From contig NZ_CP025003.1 of assembly GCF_002812485.1 (NCBI RefSeq), positions 1,860,001-1,924,000 on the forward strand: 64,000 bases of DNA, read 5' to 3'. The notes beneath the pieces are model-generated. The model was not told the DNA's origin and did no database searches. It worked only from the letters and a program-made list of their open reading frames with translations. Below, piece by piece: positions 26,066 to 35,453 of this stretch. Each line of letters begins with the position of its first letter. The stretch's first letter is position 1. The DNA is from Dickeya fangzhongdai (lineage in GTDB: Bacteria; Pseudomonadota; Gammaproteobacteria; Enterobacterales; Enterobacteriaceae). A program made the translations under genes and the position numbers.

Positions 26066-29000
26066 ATGCGGTTTACCGATATCTTTATCCGGCGGCCGAT
26101 TTTATCCGTCGCGCTCAGCATTCTGATCCTGCTGGTCGGCGTCGCGTCGCTCTTTTCCCTGCCGATGCGCGAATACCCGAAAATGGAAAGCGCCACCATC
26201 GTGGTGGACACTAACTTTCCGGGCGCTACGCAAAATGTCATGCAGGGGTTTGTGACGACGCCGATCGCGCAGTCGATTGCGACCGCCAACGGCATTGAGT
26301 ACCTGTCATCGACGTCGACTCAGGGCAAGAGTCAGATCAAGGCGAAGCTGGTGCTGAACGCGGATGCGGACCGGGCAATGATGGAGATTCTCGCCAAGGT
26401 GCAGCAGGTGAAATATCGCCTGCCGCAGGGCGTTAACGATCCGGTCATTTCCAAAATCACCGACGGCGCCTCCGCGGTGCAATACCTGGGGTTCGCCAGC
26501 GAACGGCAGAGCATCCCGGAAATCACGGATTTTATCACCCGGGTGGCGCAGCCGTTGATCACGTCGGTTCCCGGCGTAGCGTCCGCCAGTATTGAAGGCG
26601 GGCAGACGCTGGCGATGCGCCTGTGGGTTGACCCGGTCAAACTGGCGGCCCGCGGCCTGACCGCTTCCGATCTGGCCGATGCCCTGCGCGCCAATAACGT
26701 GCAGGCGGCGCCGGGCATGCTCAAGGGCGACGTGACGCAAGTTCCGATTATGGCCGCGACGGACCTGCGCAGCGTTGACGATTTCCGCGCGATGGTGCTT
26801 AAGCGGGCGGGTAACGGCATCGTGCGTCTGGGCGATGTGGCGACGGTGGAACTGGGTGGGCAAAACTACGACAGCAGCGCGTTAACCAATGGGACGCGCA
26901 CGGTGGCGCTGGCGATCTCACCGACGCCGGACGGCAATCCGCTGGAGATCGTAAAAGGCGTGAAAGCCCTGATTCCCGACCTGCAACGCGCCGCGCCGCC
27001 GGGCATGACGGTATCCAGCCAGTTTGATACCGCAGGGTTTGTGAATGCGGCTATCGATGAGGTGATGCATACCCTGCTGGAAGCGATCGTGATTGTCATT
27101 GTGGTCATCTTCCTCTTCCTCGGCTCGCTGCGGGCGGTGATTATTCCCGTAGTGACCATCCCGCTGTCGCTGGTGGGAACGGCGATGCTGATGCTGGCGT
27201 TCGGCTTTTCCCTCAACCTGTTGACGCTGCTGGCGATGGTGCTGGCGATTGGTCTGGTGGTGGATGACGCCATCGTGGTGGTGGAAAACATCCATCGCCA
27301 TATTGAAGACGGACTGTCTCCGCCGCGGGCGGCATTGCTGGGGGCGCGTGAAATTATCGGCCCGGTCATCGGGATGACCATCACGCTGGCTGCGGTCTAT
27401 GCCCCGATCGGCCTGATGGGCGGGTTGACCGGCGCGTTGTTCAGGGAATTTGCCTTCACGCTGGCCGGCTCGGTCATCGTGTCCGGGATTGTGGCGCTGA
27501 CGCTGTCCCCGATGATGAGTAGCTATTTGTTGAACGCCAGCGTTTCGGAAGGGCGTCTGGCTAAACGTATTGAGCATGCCATGCACGGGCTGGCTGGCCG
27601 TTATGAGCGGCTGCTGGCGCGCACGCTGCATGCCAGCGCTGCCGTGTTGCTGGTATGCGCCGCGGTGCTGGCCGGGATCGTGCTGCTGTTTATGGGGCTG
27701 CAGAAAGAGCTGGCGCCGCAGGAAGATCAGGGATACGTGTTTGTTCAGACCCGTGGGCCGCAATACGCCAACATTCATTACACCGAGCGCTATGCGCATG
27801 ATGTGGAGCACCTGTTTCGCGCGCTGCCGGATTACCAGAGCAGTTTCTTTGTCAACGGCACCGACGGGCCAAGCTATGGTTTCGGCGGCGTGATCCTGAC
27901 GCCGTGGACGGAACGGCATCAGAACGCGACCGGGGTGCAGGCGACGCTGAATGCCCGCAGCGGCGAAATCACCGGCGTGTACGCCACGGCGTTCCAGCCG
28001 CCGCCGTTGCCGGCCGGCACCGCCGGATTCCCGGTGCAGATGGTGGTGCGCTCGCCGGACGATTTCCGCAGTTTGTACGGCGCGGTCGAGCGCATCAAAG
28101 GCGCGGCCTGGGGCAGCGGGCTGTTTGCGTTTGTCGACAGTAACCTGGCGTTTGACAGCCCGGAAGCGAACCTGACGATCAACGCCGCCAAAGCGGGGGA
28201 AATGGGGGTCAGCATGAGCGCCATTGCCGATACGCTGGCCGTGCTGGTCGGGGAGAATTATATCAACCGGTTTAACTGGTTCGATCGCTCCTACGACGTG
28301 ATTGCGCAGGTGCCGCAGGCACAGCGCATTTCCCCGGAGGATCTCGGCGGGTATTACGTGCGCGCGCAGTCCGGCAAGCTGGTGCCGCTGTCTACCGTGG
28401 TGGACGTGCATATCCAGCCGGAAGCCAACCGCCTGCCGCAGTTTAACCAGATGAACGCCATCACGCTGTCGGCGGTGCTGATGCCGGGGGTAACGATGGG
28501 GCAGGCGGTCGAGTTCCTGCAAAACCAGCCGTTGCCGCCGGGGGCGAAAATCGACTGGCAATCCGACAGCCGGCAATATGTCAAAGAAGGCAATCGCCTG
28601 ACGGTATCATTCGCGTTTGCGCTGGTAGTGATTTTCCTGGTGCTGGCCGCCCAGTTTGAAAGCATGCGCGACCCGCTGGTGATTCTGGTGACCGTCCCAT
28701 TGGCGATCTGTGGCGCGCTGCTGCCGCTCTGGCTGGGTTACACCACGCTGAATATCTATACCCAGATCGGGCTGGTGACGCTGATCGGCCTCATTTCCAA
28801 ACACGGGATTCTGATGGTGTCCTTCGCCAACGACATTCAGAAGCATGAAGGGCTGGGGCCGCTTGACGCCATGCACCGTGCGGCGGTTATCCGTATGCGT
28901 CCGGTATTGATGACCACGGCGGCGATGGTGGTGGGGCTGGTGCCGTTGTTGTTTGCCAGCGGGGCGGGAGCGGCCAGCCGTTTCGCCATCGGCATTGTGG

Positions 29001-29140
29001 TGGTCACCGGCATGTTGATCGGCACGTTCTTCACCCTGTTTGTACTGCCGACGATTTATACCCTGCTGGCGCGTGACCACCGTGCGCACGCCGCTTCTGA
29101 GCGCATGCGCGAGCTGGCGCAGGACGCGGGTGATGTGTAA
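26066..29140 (+). CDS. RND multidrug efflux transporter (MexK-like)
   Basis: A 1024-residue inner-membrane proton/drug antiporter of the HAE1 family with the usual two sets of six transmembrane segments and two large periplasmic loops. The proton-relay aspartates are D400 and D401 in VVDDAIVVVEN. The N-terminus FTDIFIRRPILSVALSILI and the motif FPGATQNVMQGFVTTPIAQ fit the MexK/MdtB-like branch. The last 8 bases overlap the start of a decayed outer-membrane-factor gene, so the pump must use TolC or another channel. Confidence 0.9.
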   Translation: MRFTDIFIRRPILSVALSILILLVGVASLFSLPMREYPKMESATIVVDTNFPGATQNVMQGFVTTPIAQSIATANGIEYLSSTSTQGKSQIKAKLVLNADADRAMMEILAKVQQVKYRLPQGVNDPVISKITDGASAVQYLGFASERQSIPEITDFITRVAQPLITSVPGVASASIEGGQTLAMRLWVDPVKLAARGLTASDLADALRANNVQAAPGMLKGDVTQVPIMAATDLRSVDDFRAMVLKRAGNGIVRLGDVATVELGGQNYDSSALTNGTRTVALAISPTPDGNPLEIVKGVKALIPDLQRAAPPGMTVSSQFDTAGFVNAAIDEVMHTLLEAIVIVIVVIFLFLGSLRAVIIPVVTIPLSLVGTAMLMLAFGFSLNLLTLLAMVLAIGLVVDDAIVVVENIHRHIEDGLSPPRAALLGAREIIGPVIGMTITLAAVYAPIGLMGGLTGALFREFAFTLAGSVIVSGIVALTLSPMMSSYLLNASVSEGRLAKRIEHAMHGLAGRYERLLARTLHASAAVLLVCAAVLAGIVLLFMGLQKELAPQEDQGYVFVQTRGPQYANIHYTERYAHDVEHLFRALPDYQSSFFVNGTDGPSYGFGGVILTPWTERHQNATGVQATLNARSGEITGVYATAFQPPPLPAGTAGFPVQMVVRSPDDFRSLYGAVERIKGAAWGSGLFAFVDSNLAFDSPEANLTINAAKAGEMGVSMSAIADTLAVLVGENYINRFNWFDRSYDVIAQVPQAQRISPEDLGGYYVRAQSGKLVPLSTVVDVHIQPEANRLPQFNQMNAITLSAVLMPGVTMGQAVEFLQNQPLPPGAKIDWQSDSRQYVKEGNRLTVSFAFALVVIFLVLAAQFESMRDPLVILVTVPLAICGALLPLWLGYTTLNIYTQIGLVTLIGLISKHGILMVSFANDIQKHEGLGPLDAMHRAAVIRMRPVLMTTAAMVVGLVPLLFASGAGAASRFAIGIVVVTGMLIGTFFTLFVLPTIYTLLARDHRAHAASERMRELAQDAGDV

Positions 29141-29240
29141 GGCGCTGATGGCGTACTGCACCGCGTTGGTCAGCGGATGCCGCGTCGGGCCGGATGATGT
29201 CCGGCCTCCTTCTCTGCCCGGCTGGCGCGTGTTGCGTTAG
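29133..29240 (+). pseudogene. Remnant of an outer-membrane efflux factor lipoprotein
   Basis: Thirty-five codons beginning inside the pump gene (ATGTGTAA overlap) give a lipoprotein-like signal ending LVSGC and then RVGPDDVRPP, which corresponds to the conserved mature N-terminus GCxVGPDYxxP of OprM-type factors. A stop follows at 29238-29240, and no further OMF sequence is seen before the EVE-domain gene. The gene seems to have been deleted, leaving only its coupled start. Confidence 0.65.
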
Positions 29241-29264
29241 CGTCGATGCCCGCGCCCAGCGCGG

Positions 29265-29750
29265 TCATGGGAACAGTCTGGACTGGTCCGCCTGCATGGC
29301 TTCGGCAATCAGGCGGAAGTCATGCTCGCTGATGGAGAACAGGCCAAAGCGCAACGCGTAGCCCCAGTTCGTCCTGCCGGCGGTGAAATCAAGGCGGTCC
29401 AGCAGCGGGCGGATGGGCGCTTCCACGCCGCCTGCCCAGTCGATGTCGCGGCGATGCGGCACAAAGCCGTCTCCCATATCGAACCGGTAGGGATCGCCGC
29501 GTTTTATGATGCCGATGGCGGTGAAATGCTGGTGGCGTTCCTTCCCTTTGAAAGTCTGGTTGGGTGAGTAATAGACGAACCCGTCGCCGGGCTTTGCGCG
29601 TTTCAGCGCGCTAAGTTTGCCGTGGCAAACCTGAATGTAACCCCCGTCGAGCGCGTATTGGACGTGTTCGGCGGAAACTACGCCGACCCAGTAGTGGCGC
29701 GGTGGGTTCTGGTCATGGGTAAATAGCGCGATTGGGGCATGGGATGACAT
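29265..29750 (-). CDS. EVE (PUA-like) domain protein, UPF0310
   Basis: A 161-residue protein that consists almost entirely of one EVE domain: RHYWVGVVSAEHVQYALDGG, the GDGFVYYSPNQTFKGKERHQ segment and a C-terminal LRFGLFSISEHDF. EVE domains bind modified bases in DNA or RNA, and stand-alone members also occur as housekeeping or stress proteins. AAGGAAA precedes the ATG. The neighbours give no hint of a role in defence. Confidence 0.78.
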   Translation of the reverse strand: MSSHAPIALFTHDQNPPRHYWVGVVSAEHVQYALDGGYIQVCHGKLSALKRAKPGDGFVYYSPNQTFKGKERHQHFTAIGIIKRGDPYRFDMGDGFVPHRRDIDWAGGVEAPIRPLLDRLDFTAGRTNWGYALRFGLFSISEHDFRLIAEAMQADQSRLFP

Positions 29751-29897
29751 GGCGTTTCCTTCTCGATTGAGTCCCAGAGAATGTACACGCGACAGCTGAC
29801 AGCTGTTGTCAGCAGTGATGGTCAGCAGTGATGGTCATCAGGCCTTTCCGGCGCTGATTCCAGCCCGCACCGGCTACTGGGTCCGTATCGGCTACTG

Positions 29898-31310
29898 CTA
29901 CTGAATAGTGCGGTTGCGCCCCTCGCGTTTGGCGGTGTAGAGGTTTTTGTCCGCCAGCGGAAATAACTGATGCACCGTATCCACCAGATATTTGCCCGGC
30001 GTCGGCGCATGCGCGATGCCGATGCTGACGGTGACCGGCACCTGCTGCTGGTTGAACATAAACGGGGTGTGCTGGATGGTCTGGCGCAGCCCATCGGCCA
30101 GCCGGTAAAACGCCGACGGGCTGTGATTGAAGCAGACCACGGCGAACTCTTCTCCGCCGATGCGGCTGACCAGCCCCGGCGTGGGAATGGTCTGTTTTAT
30201 CACGGTCGCCACCTGACGCAGGATCTCATCGCCGCAGTCGTGCCCGAAGCTGTCGTTGATGTTTTTGAAATGGTCGATGTCGATCAGCATGATATTGACC
30301 GAGCTCTGCAGCGATTTGACGCTCTGGCCCTGTGCCGTCAGCGCTTCGGTAAAACCGTAGCGCGACAGGGTTTCGGTTAGAAAATCATGGCTGGCCTGTT
30401 GCAGCAGACGGGCGTTCAACTGGCGAATGGTGCGGGCGTTGGTCGCCATCATCAGCGGGCTGAAAATGGTGGCGGCAATGCCGATGCGGGCGATGGTGAC
30501 CTGATGCATAAACAGCGGATCTTGCGAGCCATACAGCGCGTAAACATGTTCCGCGGTCAGAATCAGCTCGGCGGACCCGATACACAAGGTGATCAACCGA
30601 ATCAGCCACAGCGGATAGACGATGGCGCACCAGGTCAGCGCCGGTAACGGAAACGCCAGAATGGCGACCGGGCCGAGCAACGGGGCCACGCAGATCGACA
30701 GCAGCAACAGCAACAGCGGCAGCGCGTCCGGCAGCCGCAGCGCCGGGAAACGCAGCGGGATTTGGCTGCGCAGGGTCAACAGCAGCGGCAGGAACAGCAC
30801 CGCGGTGTAGAACTGGTCGCTGAACCAGTTGAGAAAGTTGCTGCGAAACACCGCCGCCGGGAAACGGGGCCAGGGTTGTTGCGCCAGCGCGCCGACGATA
30901 CCGCAGGCCAGCGCCGCGATCATGCAGGCGACGAAAACATACAGCGAACTGATCATGTCGGTTTCCCGGCGGGCAAGGAAACCGGGCCAGTTGAGCAACT
31001 GGGTGAGGACGACGATAAAGGCGATATTGGCGGAATTGATGGTAAACGCGGTCAGTCCCCAGCCGTAAAACAGCGAGTCCTGCAGGATCATCGCCGCGTA
31101 AGAGACGGCGTAGTACCAGGGCGTGTTCAGATACCGGCAGCGGTAAAACAGCGCGGCGATGATGATGTTCACCGGCCAGAAGACGGACAGGTCAAGCTCG
31201 GAAAGCCGGGCGTGCGCACCGATGTTGCAGCCAATCAGCGTCACCATGAAGACATTCAGGCTGTTTAACCCGGTGCTGTCGTTTTTAAATAAAGCCAAAT
31301 TCAGATGCAT
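29898..31310 (-). CDS. Membrane-bound diguanylate cyclase (GGDEF)
   Basis: A 470-residue protein with an N-terminal membrane module of about eight hydrophobic segments (residues 1-285, MASE-like) and a C-terminal GGDEF domain (about 310-470). The active-site motif reads RIGGEEF, a catalytically acceptable variant, and DIDHFKNINDSFGH binds the metal. The product-inhibition site RxxD expected before the motif is absent (IPTP instead), so feedback control is probably lacking. It would make cyclic di-GMP in response to a signal sensed in the membrane. Confidence 0.88.
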   Translation of the reverse strand: MHLNLALFKNDSTGLNSLNVFMVTLIGCNIGAHARLSELDLSVFWPVNIIIAALFYRCRYLNTPWYYAVSYAAMILQDSLFYGWGLTAFTINSANIAFIVVLTQLLNWPGFLARRETDMISSLYVFVACMIAALACGIVGALAQQPWPRFPAAVFRSNFLNWFSDQFYTAVLFLPLLLTLRSQIPLRFPALRLPDALPLLLLLLSICVAPLLGPVAILAFPLPALTWCAIVYPLWLIRLITLCIGSAELILTAEHVYALYGSQDPLFMHQVTIARIGIAATIFSPLMMATNARTIRQLNARLLQQASHDFLTETLSRYGFTEALTAQGQSVKSLQSSVNIMLIDIDHFKNINDSFGHDCGDEILRQVATVIKQTIPTPGLVSRIGGEEFAVVCFNHSPSAFYRLADGLRQTIQHTPFMFNQQQVPVTVSIGIAHAPTPGKYLVDTVHQLFPLADKNLYTAKREGRNRTIQ

Positions 31311-31882
31311 GCCGTCAATCCACTTTCCGTTTATAGCCTTCCCCTGGCGCTATGTCGCTGGCGGCCTTTGCTGCGTTCTGGCAGCGGTGGGTCATGCGTA
31401 GAACCGGTATGATACATCGTTATAGATAAAAGGTATGAAAAAAGCCTGTTTAGCACTGTTTCCCTTCTATTCTATTTCTGACAATTCGTAACGAGCAAGC
31501 AAACGAATATGAGGTAGTGTTTCCCTTTGTGATTGGCGCTGGCCCGCGCCCGGCGGCATCGGCATGCGATAAATAAGGGGATGGTCAGGATAGGAGAGCA
31601 ACGGAAAGAATATAGCGATAGATCATCGCGTTAGCAGCCATCCGGGCGGCATCGACGATAGGCTTCTCACTAGGTTCGCCGCACGGATTTATACTTTTTA
31701 ATCCTGTCACAGTGATACCGGGCATTAACTTTTTCTCACATTAATTGTTCCGTCAATAAACCTACCGTAATGACAATCGTCAGGCCGCCGGCGATCCGGC
31801 TGACGATTGGACGCACCACTTTCCGGATGACCCGGCGCTTATGCGATAAATAACGGTCATGCGGGAAGCGCGATTTCGGGCG
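31311..31882. other. Intergenic region with terminator-like hairpin
   Basis: About 570 bases between the start of the diguanylate cyclase and the end of the module A permease, both on the minus strand. The 3' boundary holds a perfect 10-bp inverted repeat, CAATCGTCAG (31774-31783) with CTGACGATTG (31800-31809), that probably terminates the permease operon. The short sequence GCGATAAATA occurs twice (near 31567 and 31842). The cyclase promoter must lie near 31320-31500. No gene is supported. Confidence 0.5.
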
Positions 31883-33457
31883 TCAGCGGAAACGCCAGGC
31901 GGTCAGACGCCGTTCCGCCAGCGTGATGAGCCGATAAAACAGCGTGCTGACCAGTGCTATCAGCACCACGCCGGCGATCACCCGTTCCGACTGGAACAGT
32001 TGCTGGGCGCGGATCATCATGCTGCCGAGGCCGTTGCCGGAGGAGATGAAGTATTCCGCGCCGATGGCGCCGACCCAGGCGTGCATCAGCGACAACCGTA
32101 GCCCGGAAAACAGCGCAGGCAGCATCGCGGGCAGCGTCAGCCACCGTAGCCGCTGCCACGCGCTGAGGCGCAGCACGTGGGTGGTTTCCAGCAGCGACGG
32201 CGGCAGATGGCGAATGCCCTGATAGCTTGCCAGCAGCGCGGGGAAAAACGCCGCCAGCGCGATGAATACCACTTTGGCGCTCTCTTCCAGCCCGAACCAG
32301 GCGGTGAGCAGCGGCAACCAGGCAAACAGCGCGACGCTGCGCAGGGCGGAGAGCAACGGCGTCAACAGGCGATCGGCAACGCGGCTGCGGCCTAACAGGC
32401 AGCCCAGCAGACAACCCAGACCCGCCCCCAGCACGAACCCCGCCAGCGTGCGTGACAGGCTGGCGCTCAGCGCGGATGTCAGTTCTCCGCTGCCAAACCC
32501 GGCCAGCAGGGCGGTCACGACCTCATCGGGTGCGGGCAGAAACGCGGCATGCACCCAGCGCTGATAGGTGACCAGTTGCCAGAGCAGGCACAGTAGCGCG
32601 GGCAGGCACCAGCCCGCCAGCGAGTGCCAGGCGGCGCGCGGCGTCGGGCCTTCGTGACTCAGCACCGGCGCGGGCCAGAAAATCCAGCGCCGCTCCAGCC
32701 GTTGCAGCGCCTGCTCGCCCGCCAGACCGAAAGCGCCGATCGCCAGAATGCACACGAACACCAGATCCAGCATAAACAGCTGGCGGCTTTGCACCATCAG
32801 GTAACCCAACCCTTCGCTGGACGCCAGCAACTCCACCGCGATCAGCGATACCCAGCCTTGCGAGAACGCCAGCCGCGTGCCGGTCATCACATACGGCAGC
32901 ATGGCGGGGATCACCAGCCGACGCAGCCGGGTCAGCCAGGGCAGGCGCAGCGTGCGCGCCAGCTCGTAGAGCGTCTGCGGCGTCTGGCGGATGCCGGCGC
33001 AGGTGCAAAGCGTGACCGGCACCGTCACTGCCTTGATCAGCACCACCAGTTTTAGCGCTTCGCCGATGCCCAGCGCCAGCATCAGCAGTGGGATCCAGGC
33101 CAGCGTCGGGATTTGCGCCAGCACGTTGAACAGCGGCATGCATAGCCGGTCCAGCGTGCGGCTAAGGCCGAACAGCACGCCGAGCGTCAGGCCAAGCGCG
33201 ATGCCGCCCGCCAGCCCGATCGCCAGCCGGGCAAGGCTAACCCGCAACTGGGGCGCCAGTTCCTGCGGGATGAAGTCGCGGGCGCTGTCGGCCACCGTGG
33301 CGGGGGAGGGCAGAATTTGTTCCGACATCCAGTCGTAGTGGCTGGCGAGCCACCAGCCGCACAGCAGCAGCAACGGCATCAGCAGTGCGCTGCACACCGC
33401 CGACAGGCGGGCGGTCGGCCACGGCGGGGTCAGCGTTAGTTTGGGCATCGTCGACAT
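31883..33457 (-). CDS. Fused double ABC permease, module A (SsuC/TauC-like, AtsB-type)
   Basis: A 524-residue inner-membrane protein made of two tandem SsuC/TauC-type permease domains (about 1-260 and 270-524). Each half has its own EAA-like coupling region: RTLRLPWLTRLRRLVIPAML in the first and HVLRLSAWQRLRWLTLPAML in the second, each followed by a conserved GLGYLMVQ- or GLGSMMIR-type segment. Normal family members are about 250 residues and dimerise, so this protein supplies both halves. A fused permease of this size is known from the sulfate-ester (Ats) transporters of Pseudomonas. It is the last gene of the tonB-exbB-exbD operon, 18 bases after exbD, and has no ATPase beside it. Confidence 0.83.
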   Translation of the reverse strand: MSTMPKLTLTPPWPTARLSAVCSALLMPLLLLCGWWLASHYDWMSEQILPSPATVADSARDFIPQELAPQLRVSLARLAIGLAGGIALGLTLGVLFGLSRTLDRLCMPLFNVLAQIPTLAWIPLLMLALGIGEALKLVVLIKAVTVPVTLCTCAGIRQTPQTLYELARTLRLPWLTRLRRLVIPAMLPYVMTGTRLAFSQGWVSLIAVELLASSEGLGYLMVQSRQLFMLDLVFVCILAIGAFGLAGEQALQRLERRWIFWPAPVLSHEGPTPRAAWHSLAGWCLPALLCLLWQLVTYQRWVHAAFLPAPDEVVTALLAGFGSGELTSALSASLSRTLAGFVLGAGLGCLLGCLLGRSRVADRLLTPLLSALRSVALFAWLPLLTAWFGLEESAKVVFIALAAFFPALLASYQGIRHLPPSLLETTHVLRLSAWQRLRWLTLPAMLPALFSGLRLSLMHAWVGAIGAEYFISSGNGLGSMMIRAQQLFQSERVIAGVVLIALVSTLFYRLITLAERRLTAWRFR

Positions 33458-33475
33458 TATGATGGCGCGCCGTGG

Positions 33476-33877
33476 TCACTTACGGGTTAGCAGCGACAAA
33501 CGAGTGATGCCCGCTTTTTCCAGATCGGCCAGCAGCGCGGCCACCGCGCCATAGTTGGCGGCGTCTTCCGCCTGCACCTGCACCACCAGCTCCGGATTGG
33601 CGGCTTTGGCCTGTTGCAGGCGCGCCGTCAGCGCCTCGCGGGGCAGGGCTTCCTGGTCGATAAACAACTGCTGCGATGCATCAAGGCTTACCACCAGCGG
33701 GCGTGGCGAGTCGGCCGGCGCCACCGCCGTCGTTTTAGGCAGACGAATCGGGATACTGTTGGTCAGCATCGGCGCGGTGACGATAAACACCACCAGCAGC
33801 ACCAGCATCACGTCCACCAGCGGAGTAATGTTCATTTCGCTCATCACCTCGTCATTGTCGCGGGAAGCAAACGCCAT
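33476..33877 (-). CDS. exbD: ExbD-type proton channel subunit
   Basis: A 133-residue ExbD/TolR protein. The single transmembrane helix near the N-terminus begins with the conserved MNITPLVDVMLVLLVVFIVT, whose aspartate carries protons, and is followed by a periplasmic domain. It starts 2 bases after exbB. With ExbB it powers TonB. Confidence 0.92.
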   Translation of the reverse strand: MAFASRDNDEVMSEMNITPLVDVMLVLLVVFIVTAPMLTNSIPIRLPKTTAVAPADSPRPLVVSLDASQQLFIDQEALPREALTARLQQAKAANPELVVQVQAEDAANYGAVAALLADLEKAGITRLSLLTRK

Positions 33878-33879
33878 GA

Positions 33880-34578
33880 TTACACCACCTCCCGGATCGT
33901 CTGCACCGCATAAGGCGCGGCCGGTTGTTCCGGGGCGAGGCGGAATTCCTGCGCCTGCGCCACGCTGTAAATGTCATGGGCAAAGTCGTCCATGTCGGCC
34001 ACTTCCAGTTTCAGTCGGCGCAGAAAATAGTTGTAAATCAGCACGGCGGGCACGGCGACGGCGATGCCGATGCCGGTGGCGATCAGCGCATTGCCGATGG
34101 GGCCGGCGACGGTGTCCAGACTGGCGGAGCCCGACTGGCCAATGGTCTGCAAGGCCGCCATGATGCCCCACACGGTGCCGAACAGGCCGATGAACGGCGA
34201 CGTGGTGCCGATGCTGGCCAGCAGTGCCAGGCCGGTTTCCAGCGAGCGGCGCTCGCGCTGAATTTGCTGCTGTAACGCCCGCTCGACCCGGTCTTGCAGA
34301 TGCGCGACCGGTGTAATGCGGTCTTTCACCCGTTCCAGCGTCAGTTGCGTGGCGCGCGCCAGATTCGCCAGCGCGCCGGGATGGGCGACATCGCGCAGCG
34401 CGGTATCGATGTTTTCCTGTTGCCAGAACAGCTGGCGGAACTGTTGATTACGCCGCCGTTGGCGGGCGTACTGCGCCAGCTTGAGCAGCCCGATGGACCA
34501 GGTGACTAGCGAGAAAAACAGCAACAGCAGGATTACGCCCCCTTCCGGGGACAGCAGAGCGATGTGTTCGAGCGTCAT
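33880..34578 (-). CDS. exbB: ExbB-type proton channel subunit
   Basis: A 232-residue MotA/TolQ/ExbB-family protein with three transmembrane helices. The conserved segment LALLASIGTTSPFIGLFGTVWGI lies at about residues 118-140, and AGPIGNALIATGIGIAVAVPAVLIYN forms the third helix. It belongs to the dedicated TonB operon of module A and starts 14 bases after the tonB stop. Confidence 0.92.
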   Translation of the reverse strand: MTLEHIALLSPEGGVILLLLFFSLVTWSIGLLKLAQYARQRRRNQQFRQLFWQQENIDTALRDVAHPGALANLARATQLTLERVKDRITPVAHLQDRVERALQQQIQRERRSLETGLALLASIGTTSPFIGLFGTVWGIMAALQTIGQSGSASLDTVAGPIGNALIATGIGIAVAVPAVLIYNYFLRRLKLEVADMDDFAHDIYSVAQAQEFRLAPEQPAAPYAVQTIREVV

Positions 34579-34592
34579 AATAATGGATGCCT

Positions 34593-35453
34593 CTATGAGT
34601 TCAGGGTGAAATCGACAGGAACCACGACCCAGCCGCTTTCCGGCTGGTCGCCCCGGCGGGCCGGTACGAACGACCAGTGCTGCACCGCCTCGCGGGCGGC
34701 GTCGTCCAGCGCCGGGTAGCCGCTGGAATGTTGTAGACGAATGGTTTGCACCTTGCCGTCCGGCCGTACCTGGACATTAAGCAGCACCGTGCCTTCCCAG
34801 CCGCGGTTGATCGCCACATCCGGGTAAGCGGGCGGCGGGTTGCGCAGATACGCCGCGCTGGCGGAAGGCGGCGTCACCGTTGCAGCCGCCGCCGGTGCCG
34901 CGGCAGGGGCCGCCGTGGCGGTACTGACGGGCGCGCTCTGCGGCGCAGGCGTCGCCGGCTGGCGCGGCGGCGACGGTTTTTTAGCGAGAGGTTTGACCGG
35001 TGTTGGCGTCTTCCGCGCCGCGGTTTCAGTGGCGCGCGTTGGTTGTGGCGGCGGTGGCGGCGTCAGCGCCTGCTCATCCACTGGCGGTTCGACCGGCGCG
35101 CTATCGGTCGCTGGCGTCGGTTCCGACGGTGCTGTTTTTGTCGGTATCGCTTCGGGCGGTATTGTGTCAGCCGGCGTCGCTTCGGCCGGCGCGGCGGCGA
35201 ATTCGATGGTTACCGGCAGCGGGCGCGGCGGAACCAGCGTCGGCGACGGATGCAGCGCCAGCGGCACCAGTACCGCGGCGTGCAACGCCAGCGCCAGCGT
35301 GAGGGTGAGCCACGTTTCCGAACGCCGCCCGGACAAAGCCGTCGGCCAGACCGGCGCAATCGCGCGGGCGCTAGCCGGTCGGGGGGCCGCGCCGTTGCCT
35401 GATGTGTCCGGCCAGTTGACGCTGGCAGCCCCGGCGTACAGGGGATGAGTCAT
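34593..35453 (-). CDS. tonB: TonB energy transducer of module A
   Basis: A 286-residue TonB-family protein. A cytoplasmic N-terminal part of about 45 residues precedes the membrane helix TWLTLTLALALHAAVLVPLAL, which keeps the histidine needed in TonB. A Pro/Ala/Thr-rich spacer of about 130 residues crosses the periplasm, and the C-terminal domain has YPDVAINRGWEGTVLLNVQV and SSGYPALDDAAREAVQHWSF. The ATG at 35453 with GAGGAG upstream is preferred to an in-frame TTG six codons earlier. It heads the operon tonB-exbB-exbD-permease and faces the TonB-dependent receptor, so it is probably dedicated to that receptor. Confidence 0.88.
   Translation of the reverse strand: MTHPLYAGAASVNWPDTSGNGAAPRPASARAIAPVWPTALSGRRSETWLTLTLALALHAAVLVPLALHPSPTLVPPRPLPVTIEFAAAPAEATPADTIPPEAIPTKTAPSEPTPATDSAPVEPPVDEQALTPPPPPQPTRATETAARKTPTPVKPLAKKPSPPRQPATPAPQSAPVSTATAAPAAAPAAAATVTPPSASAAYLRNPPPAYPDVAINRGWEGTVLLNVQVRPDGKVQTIRLQHSSGYPALDDAAREAVQHWSFVPARRGDQPESGWVVVPVDFTLNS

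Noticed and set aside
26918..28576. A 552-codon frame antisense to the RND pump
   Set aside because: It lies opposite a highly conserved pump gene, has His/Arg/Gln-rich composition typical of antisense frames in GC-rich DNA, and has no ribosome site.
29808..29833. Direct repeat of 13 bases (GTCAGCAGTGATG twice)
   Set aside because: Only two copies in a short intergenic gap; no sign of a larger array or of target duplication by a mobile element.
30387..31268. Frames on the plus strand across the diguanylate cyclase gene
   Set aside because: Antisense to a clear GGDEF gene; no ribosome sites and low-complexity composition.
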